Assembly (NCBI RefSeq): GCF_009495745.1
Contig: NZ_WIDQ01000001.1
Span: 735,234-799,233, forward strand
Origin: Niveispirillum sp. SYP-B3756
GTDB lineage: Bacteria; Pseudomonadota; Alphaproteobacteria; Azospirillales; Azospirillaceae
Reading direction: 5' to 3'
Length of the DNA stretch: 64,000 nucleotides
The notes beneath the pieces were generated by a model. The model was not told the origin of the DNA, did not search any database, and was given only the letters and a program-made list of their open reading frames with translations. The position numbers and the translations under genes were made by a program. Positions 1-7,968 of the stretch are shown piece after piece (the stretch's first letter is position 1; every line of letters begins with the position of its first letter).

Positions 1-879
1 GGTGCCGATGCCGTGTCCCACGGTGCCACCGGCAAGGGCAATGATCAGGTCCGGTTTGAGCTGGGCTATTACGCCCTGAAGCCGGATGTGACGGTGATCG
101 CGCCCTGGCGCGAATGGGATCTGAACAGCCGCACCCAGTTGCTGGAATTCGCGGAAAAGCACCAGATTCCCATCGCCAAGGACAAGCGCGGCGAGGCCCC
201 CTATTCCACCGACGCCAACATGCTGCACATCTCCTACGAGGGGAAGGCGCTGGAAGATCCGTGGGTGGAGCCCGATGAGGACATGTTCACCCGCACCGTG
301 GCCCCGGAAAAGGCCCCGGACGAGGCGGAATATGTCGAGATCGAATATGTCGGTGGTGATCCGGTCGCGGTGAATGGCGTGAAGCTGTCGCCGGCCAACC
401 TGCTGACGGAACTGAACCGCCTGGCCGGCAAGCACGGCATTGGCCGCCTGGATCTGGTGGAAAACCGCTTTGTCGGCATGAAGAGCCGTGGCGTGTATGA
501 GACGCCGGGCGGCACGCTGCTGTCCGTTGCCCATCGCGGCATTGAGAGCATCACGCTGGACCGCGAGGCCATGCATCTCAAGGACGAGATGATGCCGCGC
601 TATGCCAAGCTGATCTATAATGGCTTCTGGTTCTCCGCCGAGCGTGAGGCCCTGCAGGCCCTGATCGACAAGACCCAGGAACGCGTCAACGGCATGGTCC
701 GGCTGAAGCTGTTCAAGGGTGCTGCCCGCGTTGTCGGTCGCAAGAGCCCCAACAGCCTGTACCGGCTGGATTATGTGACGTTTGAGGCCGACAGCGTCTA
801 TAACCAGAAGGATGCCGAAGGCTTCATCAAGCTGAACGCGCTGCGCCTGCGCCTGAACAAGATCGCCAAGGATCTGTGA
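1..879 (+). CDS. argG: argininosuccinate synthase, C-terminal part (5' end outside window)
   Basis: Catalyses ATP-dependent joining of citrulline and aspartate to argininosuccinate, the penultimate step of arginine synthesis, in the cytosol. The reading frame is open from base 1, so the gene enters from upstream; 292 codons remain of the roughly 400 usual. The conserved block [14 protein letters not shown] lies at the start, followed by [14 protein letters not shown] and LEDPW, all typical of ArgG. The frame ends at TGA 877-879 and is followed by a clear terminator. The next arginine gene, argH, is about 57 kb away at 57680, so the two are not in one operon. Identification is firm; only the N-terminal nucleotide-binding part is missing from the window. 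Confidence 0.97.
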   Translation, partial: GADAVSHGATGKGNDQVRFELGYYALKPDVTVIAPWREWDLNSRTQLLEFAEKHQIPIAKDKRGEAPYSTDANMLHISYEGKALEDPWVEPDEDMFTRTVAPEKAPDEAEYVEIEYVGGDPVAVNGVKLSPANLLTELNRLAGKHGIGRLDLVENRFVGMKSRGVYETPGGTLLSVAHRGIESITLDREAMHLKDEMMPRYAKLIYNGFWFSAEREALQALIDKTQERVNGMVRLKLFKGAARVVGRKSPNSLYRLDYVTFEADSVYNQKDAEGFIKLNALRLRLNKIAKDL

Positions 880-928
880 TCCGCTGGCATATCCCCTGCC
901 GGCTGGCGGGGGATGGTCAGTTCTGATG

Positions 929-972
929 AAACCGCCCGCTTTCCGTCATCGGAGGCGGGCGGTTTTGTTTTT
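929..972 (+). terminator. rho-independent terminator of argG
   Basis: A perfect 11-bp stem (AAACCGCCCGC at 929-939 with its complement at 955-965) is followed by a T-rich run to about 972. It lies 50 bp after the argG stop and points the same way. Confidence 0.85.
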
Positions 973-1036
973 TGGGGAGCGCCCAGGTGCATTGGCAGGG
1001 AAGAGTGGGATTTTCCCCAATCATTTTGCCTGCTTT

Positions 1037-1111
1037 ACTGTCATTCCCGCGAAGGCGGGAATCCAAAATCCGTGCTGTCGTATGGATTCCCGCCTTCGCG
1101 GGAATGACAGT
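1037..1111. repeat. REP-like palindrome (GTCATTCCCGC type)
   Basis: Two perfectly complementary 29-bp arms (1037-1065 and 1083-1111) flank a 17-bp loop. The arm contains GTCATTCCCGCGAAGGCGGG, a dispersed palindrome type widespread in proteobacteria. It lies between convergent argG and the N-acetyltransferase gene. The same core recurs at 30057, 47790 and 56912 in this window. Confidence 0.85.
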
Positions 1112-1133
1112 GGTTCTTAATCCCGGCGTCCTA

Positions 1134-1931
1134 TCAACCCCCGATCCCTTCCACCGGGCGCAACACGGCATCATCCGGTAAGTCGATGAAAAACCGCTCT
1201 GCCAACAACGCGCGGAATTCCCGCTCGTCGCTGATCTGCCGTTCCTCCACCAGCACCCCATCCAGCCGTCGCCGGTACTGGCCGTTCAGCAGCGTATGGC
1301 GTTCCCGCAGGGTGGTGCGCGATGCGACGCGGTTCTGCACAAAGCGGGAACTGGGGTGGGTGGCGGTGAAGTGATTGCCGAAGGCCAGATCGGCATCCAC
1401 CACCGCCTCATCCCCGAACCAATAGAGCCCTAACCATTCCCCGTCGCGCCGGAGTTCCAGCTCCCAGCCGGGTGACCAGTCGGACGGGCGCAGGCGCCAG
1501 CGCTCCCCGCCGCTGTCATACTCCCCCGCCAGCAGCGGCAGCGGTTCGGCCAGGCAGGAGCCACCGAAGCCGACATCGGTAATGTAATCCTGCCCCTCCA
1601 CCGCCACCAGCAACAGCAGGTGGCTGCGCCCGCCCGGCTCCCCGCCCATGCGCACCCGCGCCAGCCGGCGGCGGGGGGTGAAGCCGACAGCTGCCAGGGC
1701 CAGCGCCAACAGGCTGTTTTGTTCAAAGCAATAGCCGCCGCGACGCTGGCCCACCAGCTTGGCGCAGATGGCTTCCGGTTCCAGCCGGATCGGCAGCCCC
1801 ATCTGGATATCCAGATTCTCAAACGGGATGTTGGCCGTATGGCCGGTATGGATGGCGTGCAGCCCGGCCAGAACGGGCAATACCGAACCGTCCAGCCCGA
1901 TGCGGGCCAGATAGGCGGAAAGATCGAACAT
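1134..1931 (-). CDS. nat: arylamine N-acetyltransferase
   Basis: Transfers acetyl from acetyl-CoA to arylamines or hydrazines by a ping-pong mechanism. The catalytic triad is visible: Cys68 in RRGGYCFEQN, His104 in GRSHLLLLV and Asp119 in ITDVGFGG. The N-terminal PFENLDI block is also typical. Length (265 aa) is normal for bacterial NATs (about 260-280). The gene lies 26 bp downstream of the VOC gene on the same strand, so the two are probably co-transcribed. The substrate cannot be read from sequence; the role may be detoxification. Family assignment is firm. Confidence 0.93.
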   Translation of the reverse strand: MFDLSAYLARIGLDGSVLPVLAGLHAIHTGHTANIPFENLDIQMGLPIRLEPEAICAKLVGQRRGGYCFEQNSLLALALAAVGFTPRRRLARVRMGGEPGGRSHLLLLVAVEGQDYITDVGFGGSCLAEPLPLLAGEYDSGGERWRLRPSDWSPGWELELRRDGEWLGLYWFGDEAVVDADLAFGNHFTATHPSSRFVQNRVASRTTLRERHTLLNGQYRRRLDGVLVEERQISDEREFRALLAERFFIDLPDDAVLRPVEGIGG

Positions 1932-1957
1932 GGGGTGGCTTTCCCTGCTGGATTTGC

Positions 1958-2401
1958 TTATGCCGCCGGCGGCTGCCAGGGGTCATAGGTGCCGAAATGC
2001 CAGACATGGCCTTCCGGGTCACGGATGGTGAAGGCGCGACTGCCATAGCTGGTCTCGCTGATGCCGCCTTCCAGCGGCTCCACCCCCGCCGCCCGCACCC
2101 GCGCCAGCAGCCCGTCCACATCCTGGATGGTGAGGGAAAGGCAGGCAGCCCCCCGCCCGTCCGGGTCGGGCGCGCGAAAACCATATTGATCCTGTTTGTC
2201 CGATCCCAGCATCACCATGCCTGCACCCAGCACCAGCTCGGCATGGATGATCTCATTCTCCGTCGCACCCGGCACCACCAGATGCGGCTGAAAGCCGACC
2301 ACACGGGTCAGCCAGTCGATGGCCGCCCTGGCGTCGTGATAGCGCAGGCAGGGTGTCACCAGCCCGTCACGCGGGCTGGGGGCGGTTGATTCCATGGACA
2401 T
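1958..2401 (-). CDS. VOC (glyoxalase/bleomycin-resistance) superfamily protein
   Basis: 147 aa with the beta-alpha-beta-beta-beta layout of PhnB-like VOC proteins: a first half with CLRYHDARAAIDWLTRVVGF and a second half ending in RDPEGHVWHFGTYDPW. Members bind a metal and act as glyoxalases, dioxygenases or drug-binding proteins; the exact reaction cannot be assigned here. The ATG start is followed closely by a second ATG (MSME), and the second could also serve. It is the first gene of a likely two-gene unit with nat. Confidence 0.8.
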   Translation of the reverse strand: MSMESTAPSPRDGLVTPCLRYHDARAAIDWLTRVVGFQPHLVVPGATENEIIHAELVLGAGMVMLGSDKQDQYGFRAPDPDGRGAACLSLTIQDVDGLLARVRAAGVEPLEGGISETSYGSRAFTIRDPEGHVWHFGTYDPWQPPAA

Positions 2402-2581
2402 TACCGGGCCTCCTTGGGCATGGGTGGCCTCCCCGCCACCTTCCCCTACGTCAGCATAATATTGGCAGACTGGCCAGTGCCCCTTCCGCTACGATAGCTT
2501 TTCCTATATGCACGCCATGAAATCGTACCGGCCCCCGCTGGCGCGAGCGCTAAACATGCTTGGTTGAGTTGGAGGTTCAAG

Positions 2582-3979
2582 GTGAAGGGGCTTAAGCCGC
2601 TGCTGATATCCGGCAAGGAAGTGCTGCCGCTCGTTGAAGGCGGCAAGGGCATTGCCGTGTCCAACGGGCAAAGCTCCGGCGCCTGGGCGGCGGCGGGCGG
2701 CGTCGGCACCTTCTCCGGCGTCAATGCCGACAGCTATGATGCCGATGGCAATATCCTGGATCAGGTCTATCATTCCAAAACCCGGCGCGGCCGGCATGAG
2801 GAACTGATCGCCTATGGCATCCAGGGTGGCATCGCCCAGGCCCGCATTGCGCATGAAATGTCGAACGGCGAGGGCCGGCTGCATGTCAATGTGCTGTGGG
2901 AAATGGGCGGGGCGGAGGAAATCCTGCACGGCATCCTGGAAGGGGCGCCGGGCTTGGTGCATGGCGTGACCTGCGGCGCCGGGATGCCTTACAAGGTGGC
3001 GGAAATCGCGGCCAAGTTCGGCGTCTATTATTACCCGATCGTCAGTTCGGCCCGCGCCTTCCGCGCGCTGTGGCTGCGCGCCTTCAACAAGTTCCCCAAT
3101 CTGCTGGGCGGCGTGGTCTATGAAGACCCCTGGCTGGCCGGCGGCCATAACGGCCTGTCCAACAGCGAAGACCCGCAGCGGCCGGAAGATCCCTATCCGC
3201 GTGTCGCAGCATTGCGCCAGATGATGAACAGTTTCGGCCTGACCGAAACCCCCGTCATCATGGCGGGCGGCGTCTGGTGGCTGTCGGAATGGGAACATTG
3301 GCTGGATAATCCGGAAATCGGCCCCGTGGCCTTCCAGTTCGGCACCCGCCCGCTGCTGACCCAGGAAAGCCCGATTTCGGAAGCCTGGAAGCAGCGGTTG
3401 CTGACGCTCAAGGCCGGCGATGTCTTCCTGAACCGTTTCTCCCCCACCGGCTTTTATTCGTCGGCGGTGCGCAACCCGTTCCTGGAAAACCTGCGCCAGC
3501 GCTCCGATCGGCAGATCGCGTTTTCGGTGGAACCGGTGGGCGAGTTGACGGATGAACTGGCTTTGGGCCCCCGTGGCCGTCCGGTCTATGTTACCAAGGC
3601 CGACAAGGACCATGCGGAAGGCTGGATTTCCCAGGGCTTCAGCACCGGGCTGAAGACGCCGGACAATACGCTGGTCTTCGTCACGCCGGACGAATCGCGC
3701 CGCATCCTGAAGGATCAGGTGGATTGCATGGGCTGCCTGTCGGCCTGCGCCTTCTCCAACTGGTCGCAGAATGAGGAAGGCACCACCGGCCGCCGCGCCG
3801 ACCCGCGTTCCTTCTGCATCCAGAAGACCCTGCAGAACATCTCCCATTCCGAAGATGTGGAAAACCAGTTGATGTTCGCTGGCCACAATGCCTACCGCTT
3901 CGCCAGCGACCCCTGGTACAAGGATGGCTTCGTGCCGACGGTGAAGCAGCTGGTCGACCGTATCGCCAGCGGATATTGA
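2582..3979 (+). CDS. nitronate monooxygenase / 2-nitropropane dioxygenase family flavoenzyme with C-terminal cysteine cluster
   Basis: Predicted FMN-dependent TIM-barrel enzyme. The NMO signature AGGHNG, the substrate-side GVTCGAGMP, VIMAGGVWW and FQFGTRPLLT (phosphate-binding region) are visible in order. I place the start at GTG 2582 because GGAGG (2571-2575) sits 6 nt upstream; a TTG 18 bp earlier is in frame but lies before that site. At 465 aa it is longer than classical NMOs (about 320-380). The extra C-terminal part carries a C-x2-C-x3-C cluster plus a later Cys, which could bind an iron-sulfur cluster or zinc (inference). It is convergent with the LysR gene. The substrate is unknown. 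Confidence 0.8.
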   Translation: MKGLKPLLISGKEVLPLVEGGKGIAVSNGQSSGAWAAAGGVGTFSGVNADSYDADGNILDQVYHSKTRRGRHEELIAYGIQGGIAQARIAHEMSNGEGRLHVNVLWEMGGAEEILHGILEGAPGLVHGVTCGAGMPYKVAEIAAKFGVYYYPIVSSARAFRALWLRAFNKFPNLLGGVVYEDPWLAGGHNGLSNSEDPQRPEDPYPRVAALRQMMNSFGLTETPVIMAGGVWWLSEWEHWLDNPEIGPVAFQFGTRPLLTQESPISEAWKQRLLTLKAGDVFLNRFSPTGFYSSAVRNPFLENLRQRSDRQIAFSVEPVGELTDELALGPRGRPVYVTKADKDHAEGWISQGFSTGLKTPDNTLVFVTPDESRRILKDQVDCMGCLSACAFSNWSQNEEGTTGRRADPRSFCIQKTLQNISHSEDVENQLMFAGHNAYRFASDPWYKDGFVPTVKQLVDRIASGY

Positions 3980-4007
3980 GCCCGGGCACCCACCCTGAAA
4001 AGCAAGT

Positions 4008-4040
4008 GGTGACAGCCGGGCATCAAGCCGGGCTGTCACC
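4008..4040. terminator. inverted repeat between convergent genes
   Basis: GGTGACAGCC at 4008-4017 pairs with GGCTGTCACC at 4031-4040. The hairpin overlaps the stop codon of the LysR gene (4023-4025) and lies 28 bp after the flavoenzyme stop. It has no T-run, so it may act as a bidirectional or Rho-assisted terminator. Confidence 0.5.
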
Positions 4041-4892
4041 GCCCAGCCAGTCGGCAAAGGCCGACAAGGCACGGCTGGCCGGGCGGGATTTCAGCCAGGT
4101 CAGCCAGTAACGCCCGTTGACGGTGCCGGTGGCAAAGGGCTGCACCAGCCGCCCGGCCTCAATCTCCCGCGAAAACATCATCGCCGGGGCCAGGGCGACG
4201 CCATGGCCCTGCAAGGCCGCCTCCACCATCAACCAGGAACTGTCGAAGATCGGGCCACGCACAGCCGGGCAATCACAGCCGGCGGCGGCGAACCAGTGCG
4301 GCCATTCATCGGCGCGGTAGGATCGTAGCAGCACCTCGCCTGCCAGATCGGCCGGCTGACGCAGGCGGGCGGCGGTAGCCGGCGAGCAAAGCGGGCTCAT
4401 CGGTGCTTCAAACAGGCTGACCGCCTCCATCCCATGCCAGGCACCATCGCCGAAACGGATGGCGGCATCCAGCCCCTCTGCCGCCACATCGACCCGGTTA
4501 TTGTTGGTCATGATGCGCAGGTCGATGAAGGGATGGCGTTCGCGGAAATCGGCCAGTCTTGGCAGCAGCCAGCCAACAGCAAAGGTGCCCACCACGCCCA
4601 CCGACAGCACCTCAGTCACCCGCCCCACCTCAAACCGGTGCAGCAGGCGGCCGATACGGTCGAAGCTGTCGCGCACGCCGGGCAGCAGGGCGATGCCCTC
4701 ATCCGTCAGCACCAGCCCGCGCGGCAGGCGACGGAACAGCTTCGCCCCCAGTCGCGCCTCCAGCCCCTTCACCTGATGGCTGACGGCGGCCTGGGTGACG
4801 CACAGCTCAATGGCCGCCTTGGTGAAGGAAAGATGCCGGGCCGATGCCTCAAACGCGCGCAGCGCGTTCAGCGGCAGATGGGGGCGGGTCAT
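4023..4892 (-). CDS. ampR: LysR-family regulator, AmpR/GcvA-like
   Basis: 289 aa. The N-terminal winged helix-turn-helix (about residues 5-65) shows RAFEASARHLSFTKAAIEL and VTQAAVSHQVKGLE, which closely matches AmpR/GcvA. A substrate-binding-like domain follows. It is transcribed divergently from a class A beta-lactamase 106 bp away, the classical ampR-bla arrangement in which AmpR senses muropeptides and activates the lactamase. The symbol is assigned from this context plus family; a GcvA-like regulator of another target is the alternative. The inducer is not demonstrated by the sequence. Confidence 0.8.
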   Translation of the reverse strand: MTRPHLPLNALRAFEASARHLSFTKAAIELCVTQAAVSHQVKGLEARLGAKLFRRLPRGLVLTDEGIALLPGVRDSFDRIGRLLHRFEVGRVTEVLSVGVVGTFAVGWLLPRLADFRERHPFIDLRIMTNNNRVDVAAEGLDAAIRFGDGAWHGMEAVSLFEAPMSPLCSPATAARLRQPADLAGEVLLRSYRADEWPHWFAAAGCDCPAVRGPIFDSSWLMVEAALQGHGVALAPAMMFSREIEAGRLVQPFATGTVNGRYWLTWLKSRPASRALSAFADWLGGDSPA

Positions 4893-4998
4893 GGTGTTAT
4901 GCCCTAATTTTTCTAATGGCTTTGCCGATTTTACACAGTTTGTCGTAAGCCCACCAGATGCCTACCCTGTTCCCAGCCAATCAACGGGGATGTGCAAG
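4893..4998. promoter_or_regulatory. divergent ampR-bla control region
   Basis: A 106-bp gap between divergent starts, noticeably AT-rich near 4905-4945 (CTAATTTTTCTAATGG, then a T/A-rich stretch with ACACAGTTTGTCG). LysR-type regulators bind such divergent regions. An exact T-N11-A operator and the promoters cannot be fixed by eye. Confidence 0.5.
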
Positions 4999-5898
4999 AT
5001 GGAACGGCGTAATTTATTGACAAATATGGCTTTACTGGGTGCTGCCGCTGTGACGGCTCCTCTGGTTTACCGCATGGCCCAGGCCGACACGGGCAGTGCC
5101 ACCGGCTTTACCGGCATGAGGAAGGATATCGAGGCGCTGGAGCGGGCCAGGGGTGGCCGGCTGGGCGTGGCGGTGTTGGATACCGCCAGCGGTCGCGCCA
5201 TGGATTGGCGGGGGGATGAGCGGTTTGCCATGTGCAGCACCTTCAAATTCCTGCTGGCCGGCCATGTGCTGGCCCTGGTGGATGCGGGCCGGGAACGGCT
5301 GGACCGTACCCTGCCCGTGCCGCCTAAGGAAAAGCTGCTGGATTGGTCGCCGGCCACGGAACCCCATGCCGGCGGCAGCCTGGATATCGCCGCCCTCTGC
5401 CATGGCATCATCACGCGGAGCGATAATACGGGCGCCAATATGCTGCTGGATGCCACGGGCGGGCCGGAAGCCCTGACGGCTTGGCTGCGCCAGTTGGGCG
5501 ATACGATTACCCGCTGCGACCGCCCCGAACCGGCGGCCAATCTGGTCCCACCGGGTGAGGTGCGGGACACCACCACGCCGATTTCCATGTTGGGCCTGAT
5601 GCGTACTTTGTTGCTGGGCAATGCCTTGTCGGCCCCGTCGCGCAAGCAACTGACCGACTGGCTGATCGCCAACACCACCGGCGACAATCGCCTGCGCGCC
5701 GGGCTGCCGGCGGGCTGGAAGGTGGGGGACAAGACGGGATCATGGGACGATGCCACCAACGATATCGCCATCGTCTGGCCCAAGGGTGCCACCGCCCCGC
5801 TGCTGATCACCAGCTATTACCGCAATGCCGACCTGGACAGCAAAGGCCGCAACGCCGTGCTGGCCGAGGTGGGGCGGATCGTGGCGCGGGGGGTGTGA
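4999..5898 (+). CDS. bla: class A beta-lactamase with Tat-like signal
   Basis: Periplasmic serine enzyme hydrolysing beta-lactams. 299 aa. All class A motifs are visible: S80-T-F-K83, the SDN loop (TRSDNTGAN), the omega-loop glutamate in RPEPAAN (usually ExxLN, here Ala replaces Leu), the RDTTTP block and KTG in GDKTGSWDD. A Cys precedes the catalytic Ser as in some carbapenemases, but the partner Cys after KTG is absent. The N-terminus MERRNLLTNMALLGAA carries Arg-Arg-x-Leu-Leu before a hydrophobic stretch, suggesting Tat export. ATG 4999 has GGGG upstream; ATG 4990 is an alternative. Divergent from ampR, so probably inducible. Confidence 0.93.
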   Translation: MERRNLLTNMALLGAAAVTAPLVYRMAQADTGSATGFTGMRKDIEALERARGGRLGVAVLDTASGRAMDWRGDERFAMCSTFKFLLAGHVLALVDAGRERLDRTLPVPPKEKLLDWSPATEPHAGGSLDIAALCHGIITRSDNTGANMLLDATGGPEALTAWLRQLGDTITRCDRPEPAANLVPPGEVRDTTTPISMLGLMRTLLLGNALSAPSRKQLTDWLIANTTGDNRLRAGLPAGWKVGDKTGSWDDATNDIAIVWPKGATAPLLITSYYRNADLDSKGRNAVLAEVGRIVARGV

Positions 5899-5903
5899 GT
5901 ACA

Positions 5904-5937
5904 GAGGCTGGGAAGCACCCAGCCTCATTTTCTTTAT
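5904..5937 (+). terminator. terminator of bla
   Basis: The 9-bp perfect stem GAGGCTGGG/CCCAGCCTC (5904-5912 with 5918-5926) is followed by ATTTTCTTTAT. It starts 6 bp after the bla stop. Confidence 0.85.
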
Positions 5938-5994
5938 CTGCAAAAAAAATTGTGTAAAATACATCATCACAGGTTTTACGACAGAGTATCCAAT

Positions 5995-7944
5995 ATGGGT
6001 ATATATAAATTTGTTCTTTTAGTTATTATTACGTTATCGGTAGAAAATGCCGCCCATGCGCGAGAATCTATTGGTTACAATGGAATTCTTCGATGTGAAT
6101 ATGCTATATATAGTTTTACGGAGACAGGGGAGGCATTCTGGTCCTCTAAATACAATCCTGAAGCTGAAAATCAAGAAAGTGAAATTCATATTATTGACGA
6201 TAACTCAAATGCAATATCAAGTTATAAATATGATGGAACCATCACCCTTCCCTTCACGCCAAGTAATTTTGCAATAAAAACTGACAATGAATGGAAAGAA
6301 AACGGCATATTGAAATACGATAAAGATAGAAAAATTATGGAAATAATACGTAATGATGATTTAGAGCGCTATGGTAAAAATAGCGCGATCACCATAAATG
6401 GAGTTAATGAATCAAAATACTACTCTCAAATATATTTAAAAAATATTATGTTAATTTATGAGATTTCAGCCAAAAACAATGATCGGGTTTTAATCAAAAA
6501 ATACAATAAAAAATATCCAAGAATTCGCTTTCGGAAGGGAAATTATTTTAGCACGGAATACAAAAATAATGCCTTAAAGTTCTCGGTCTTCGCAGGGGGT
6601 TCTACAAAATGGACACGTACAGTTCCAACCATCAGCATTGATAAGATTAGCTTTTTCAAGCCGAATGGAGAACCTGCCGGGTTGGTCATGCGGGAATATC
6701 CCCCCGAAGGTGGGGTCCGGCTGATCCATTATGATCTGAAGGCGGACAAACGAAGCCTGATCTGGTCCCTGCCCCGGGGAGATGTAGAGGAAATGATCCT
6801 CTCACCCGACCAGAGCCGGGTGATCGGCTTCATTCATGGTTATGGGGTGCCGCAAATCACCCTGCTGCAGGGGAATAATGCGGCTGTGCAACAGGCCTTG
6901 CGGGATTGGGCAGAGGGGCATGAGCTGGCAGCGTTGAGCTTGGTGGCCGTGGGGCCGGCGGGGCGCCGGCTTTTGTTGAATGCCACCAGTGTGGAAGGAC
7001 GCAGCGCCTATCTGCTGGTGGAGACGGCCACCGGAACGGTTCGGCCCTTGCCGATCCGTTGTGACGATGGCGTTCAGGTTCGCACGGAATTTCTGGCGGC
7101 GCCCAGCGGCGCTGGCTTCGATCTTCCCTATTATCGCTTTACCACCCAGGTACCGGCCATCCCGGATGGTCCCGCCCCACCCGTTCTGGTCTATATCCAT
7201 GGGGGACCGAACAGCCAGATGTCCCCCCGCTGGCCGATCGCGCTTTCGCTGGCGCAGCGGGGCTGGGAGGTCATCGCCCCTGAATATCGCGGGGCGGCCG
7301 GCTATGGCGGCCCGCTGCTCCATGCCGGCCGGGGAAATCTGGGGCCGATCCTGGCGCAGGATGTGGAAGCCGTGTTGGAACAGCTTCACCTCGCCGGGCG
7401 GCGGGTGGTTCTGTTGGGGGAAAGCCTGGGGGGCCGTATCGCCCTGGAGATGATCAATCGGCATCCGGAGCGCTATGCAGGGGTCTTTCTCCTCAGCGCC
7501 GTTGTGGATGTAGAGGGGGCTTTCAGCCGTCAGCAACGCCTGGGCGGTCTTCAGACACCGTGGAGCGAAGGGCCGTGGATGCAGAAGGGAAGCCTCTGGC
7601 AGCCGGCAACCAATACCCCCTTTGCCGGGCCCATATTCATCCATCATGGTGGCGAAGATCAAAAGGCCCCCATCGCACAGATCAGAAAAGCCAAAAAGGC
7701 GATGCAGGCGGCTGGCTGGGATGTCTGCCTGCATGTTGCCCACCAAAGCGGGCATGGCATCTCGACGCTGGAGGGGTATCGGAACCTGGAAAAACTATTT
7801 GCGTGTTTTGAAACGCGGCTGAATCATCGGGAAATGAGCGACAGTTGTGGCCGTCCGCTCGACATGGTCGACCAGAATCCGGACTGGCTTTCCCCTCTTT
7901 CTTCCTTCAGCCAAATGCCGGGGGTTCACCCACCCCCGGCCTGA
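5995..7944 (+). CDS. secreted S9-type prolyl-oligopeptidase-like hydrolase, compositionally mosaic
   Basis: 649 aa. ATG 5995 begins MGIYKFVLLVIITLSVENAA with cleavage likely after AHA, so a Sec signal peptide. The C-terminal alpha/beta hydrolase domain (about residues 390-620) shows HGGPNS (oxyanion region), the nucleophile elbow GESLGG, an Asp in HHGGEDQKAP and a His in QSGHGIS, the order of family S9 peptidases. The middle resembles a beta-propeller. Bases 5995 to about 6650 are very AT-rich with AAA/AAT/ATA codons, whereas the rest has the normal GC-rich style, so the N-terminal third looks foreign or unusually evolved. The last 30 residues extend past the usual domain end. A bla terminator separates it from upstream. 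Confidence 0.78.
   Translation: MGIYKFVLLVIITLSVENAAHARESIGYNGILRCEYAIYSFTETGEAFWSSKYNPEAENQESEIHIIDDNSNAISSYKYDGTITLPFTPSNFAIKTDNEWKENGILKYDKDRKIMEIIRNDDLERYGKNSAITINGVNESKYYSQIYLKNIMLIYEISAKNNDRVLIKKYNKKYPRIRFRKGNYFSTEYKNNALKFSVFAGGSTKWTRTVPTISIDKISFFKPNGEPAGLVMREYPPEGGVRLIHYDLKADKRSLIWSLPRGDVEEMILSPDQSRVIGFIHGYGVPQITLLQGNNAAVQQALRDWAEGHELAALSLVAVGPAGRRLLLNATSVEGRSAYLLVETATGTVRPLPIRCDDGVQVRTEFLAAPSGAGFDLPYYRFTTQVPAIPDGPAPPVLVYIHGGPNSQMSPRWPIALSLAQRGWEVIAPEYRGAAGYGGPLLHAGRGNLGPILAQDVEAVLEQLHLAGRRVVLLGESLGGRIALEMINRHPERYAGVFLLSAVVDVEGAFSRQQRLGGLQTPWSEGPWMQKGSLWQPATNTPFAGPIFIHHGGEDQKAPIAQIRKAKKAMQAAGWDVCLHVAHQSGHGISTLEGYRNLEKLFACFETRLNHREMSDSCGRPLDMVDQNPDWLSPLSSFSQMPGVHPPPA
7918..7941. terminator. 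hairpin at the 3' end of the hydrolase gene
   Basis: CCGGGGGT/ACCCCCGG-type stem within 7918-7941, overlapping the last codons of the S9 hydrolase and 28 bp before the stop of the convergent ATP-grasp gene. No T-run. Probably helps both convergent transcripts end. Confidence 0.45.
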
Positions 7945-7968
7945 TGTCACTTGGGGGCTGCCGCCCCC

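Noticed and set aside
1037-1111. CRISPR-like repeat pattern
   Set aside because: Only two arms in inverted orientation, no regular spacers; it is a palindromic REP-like element.
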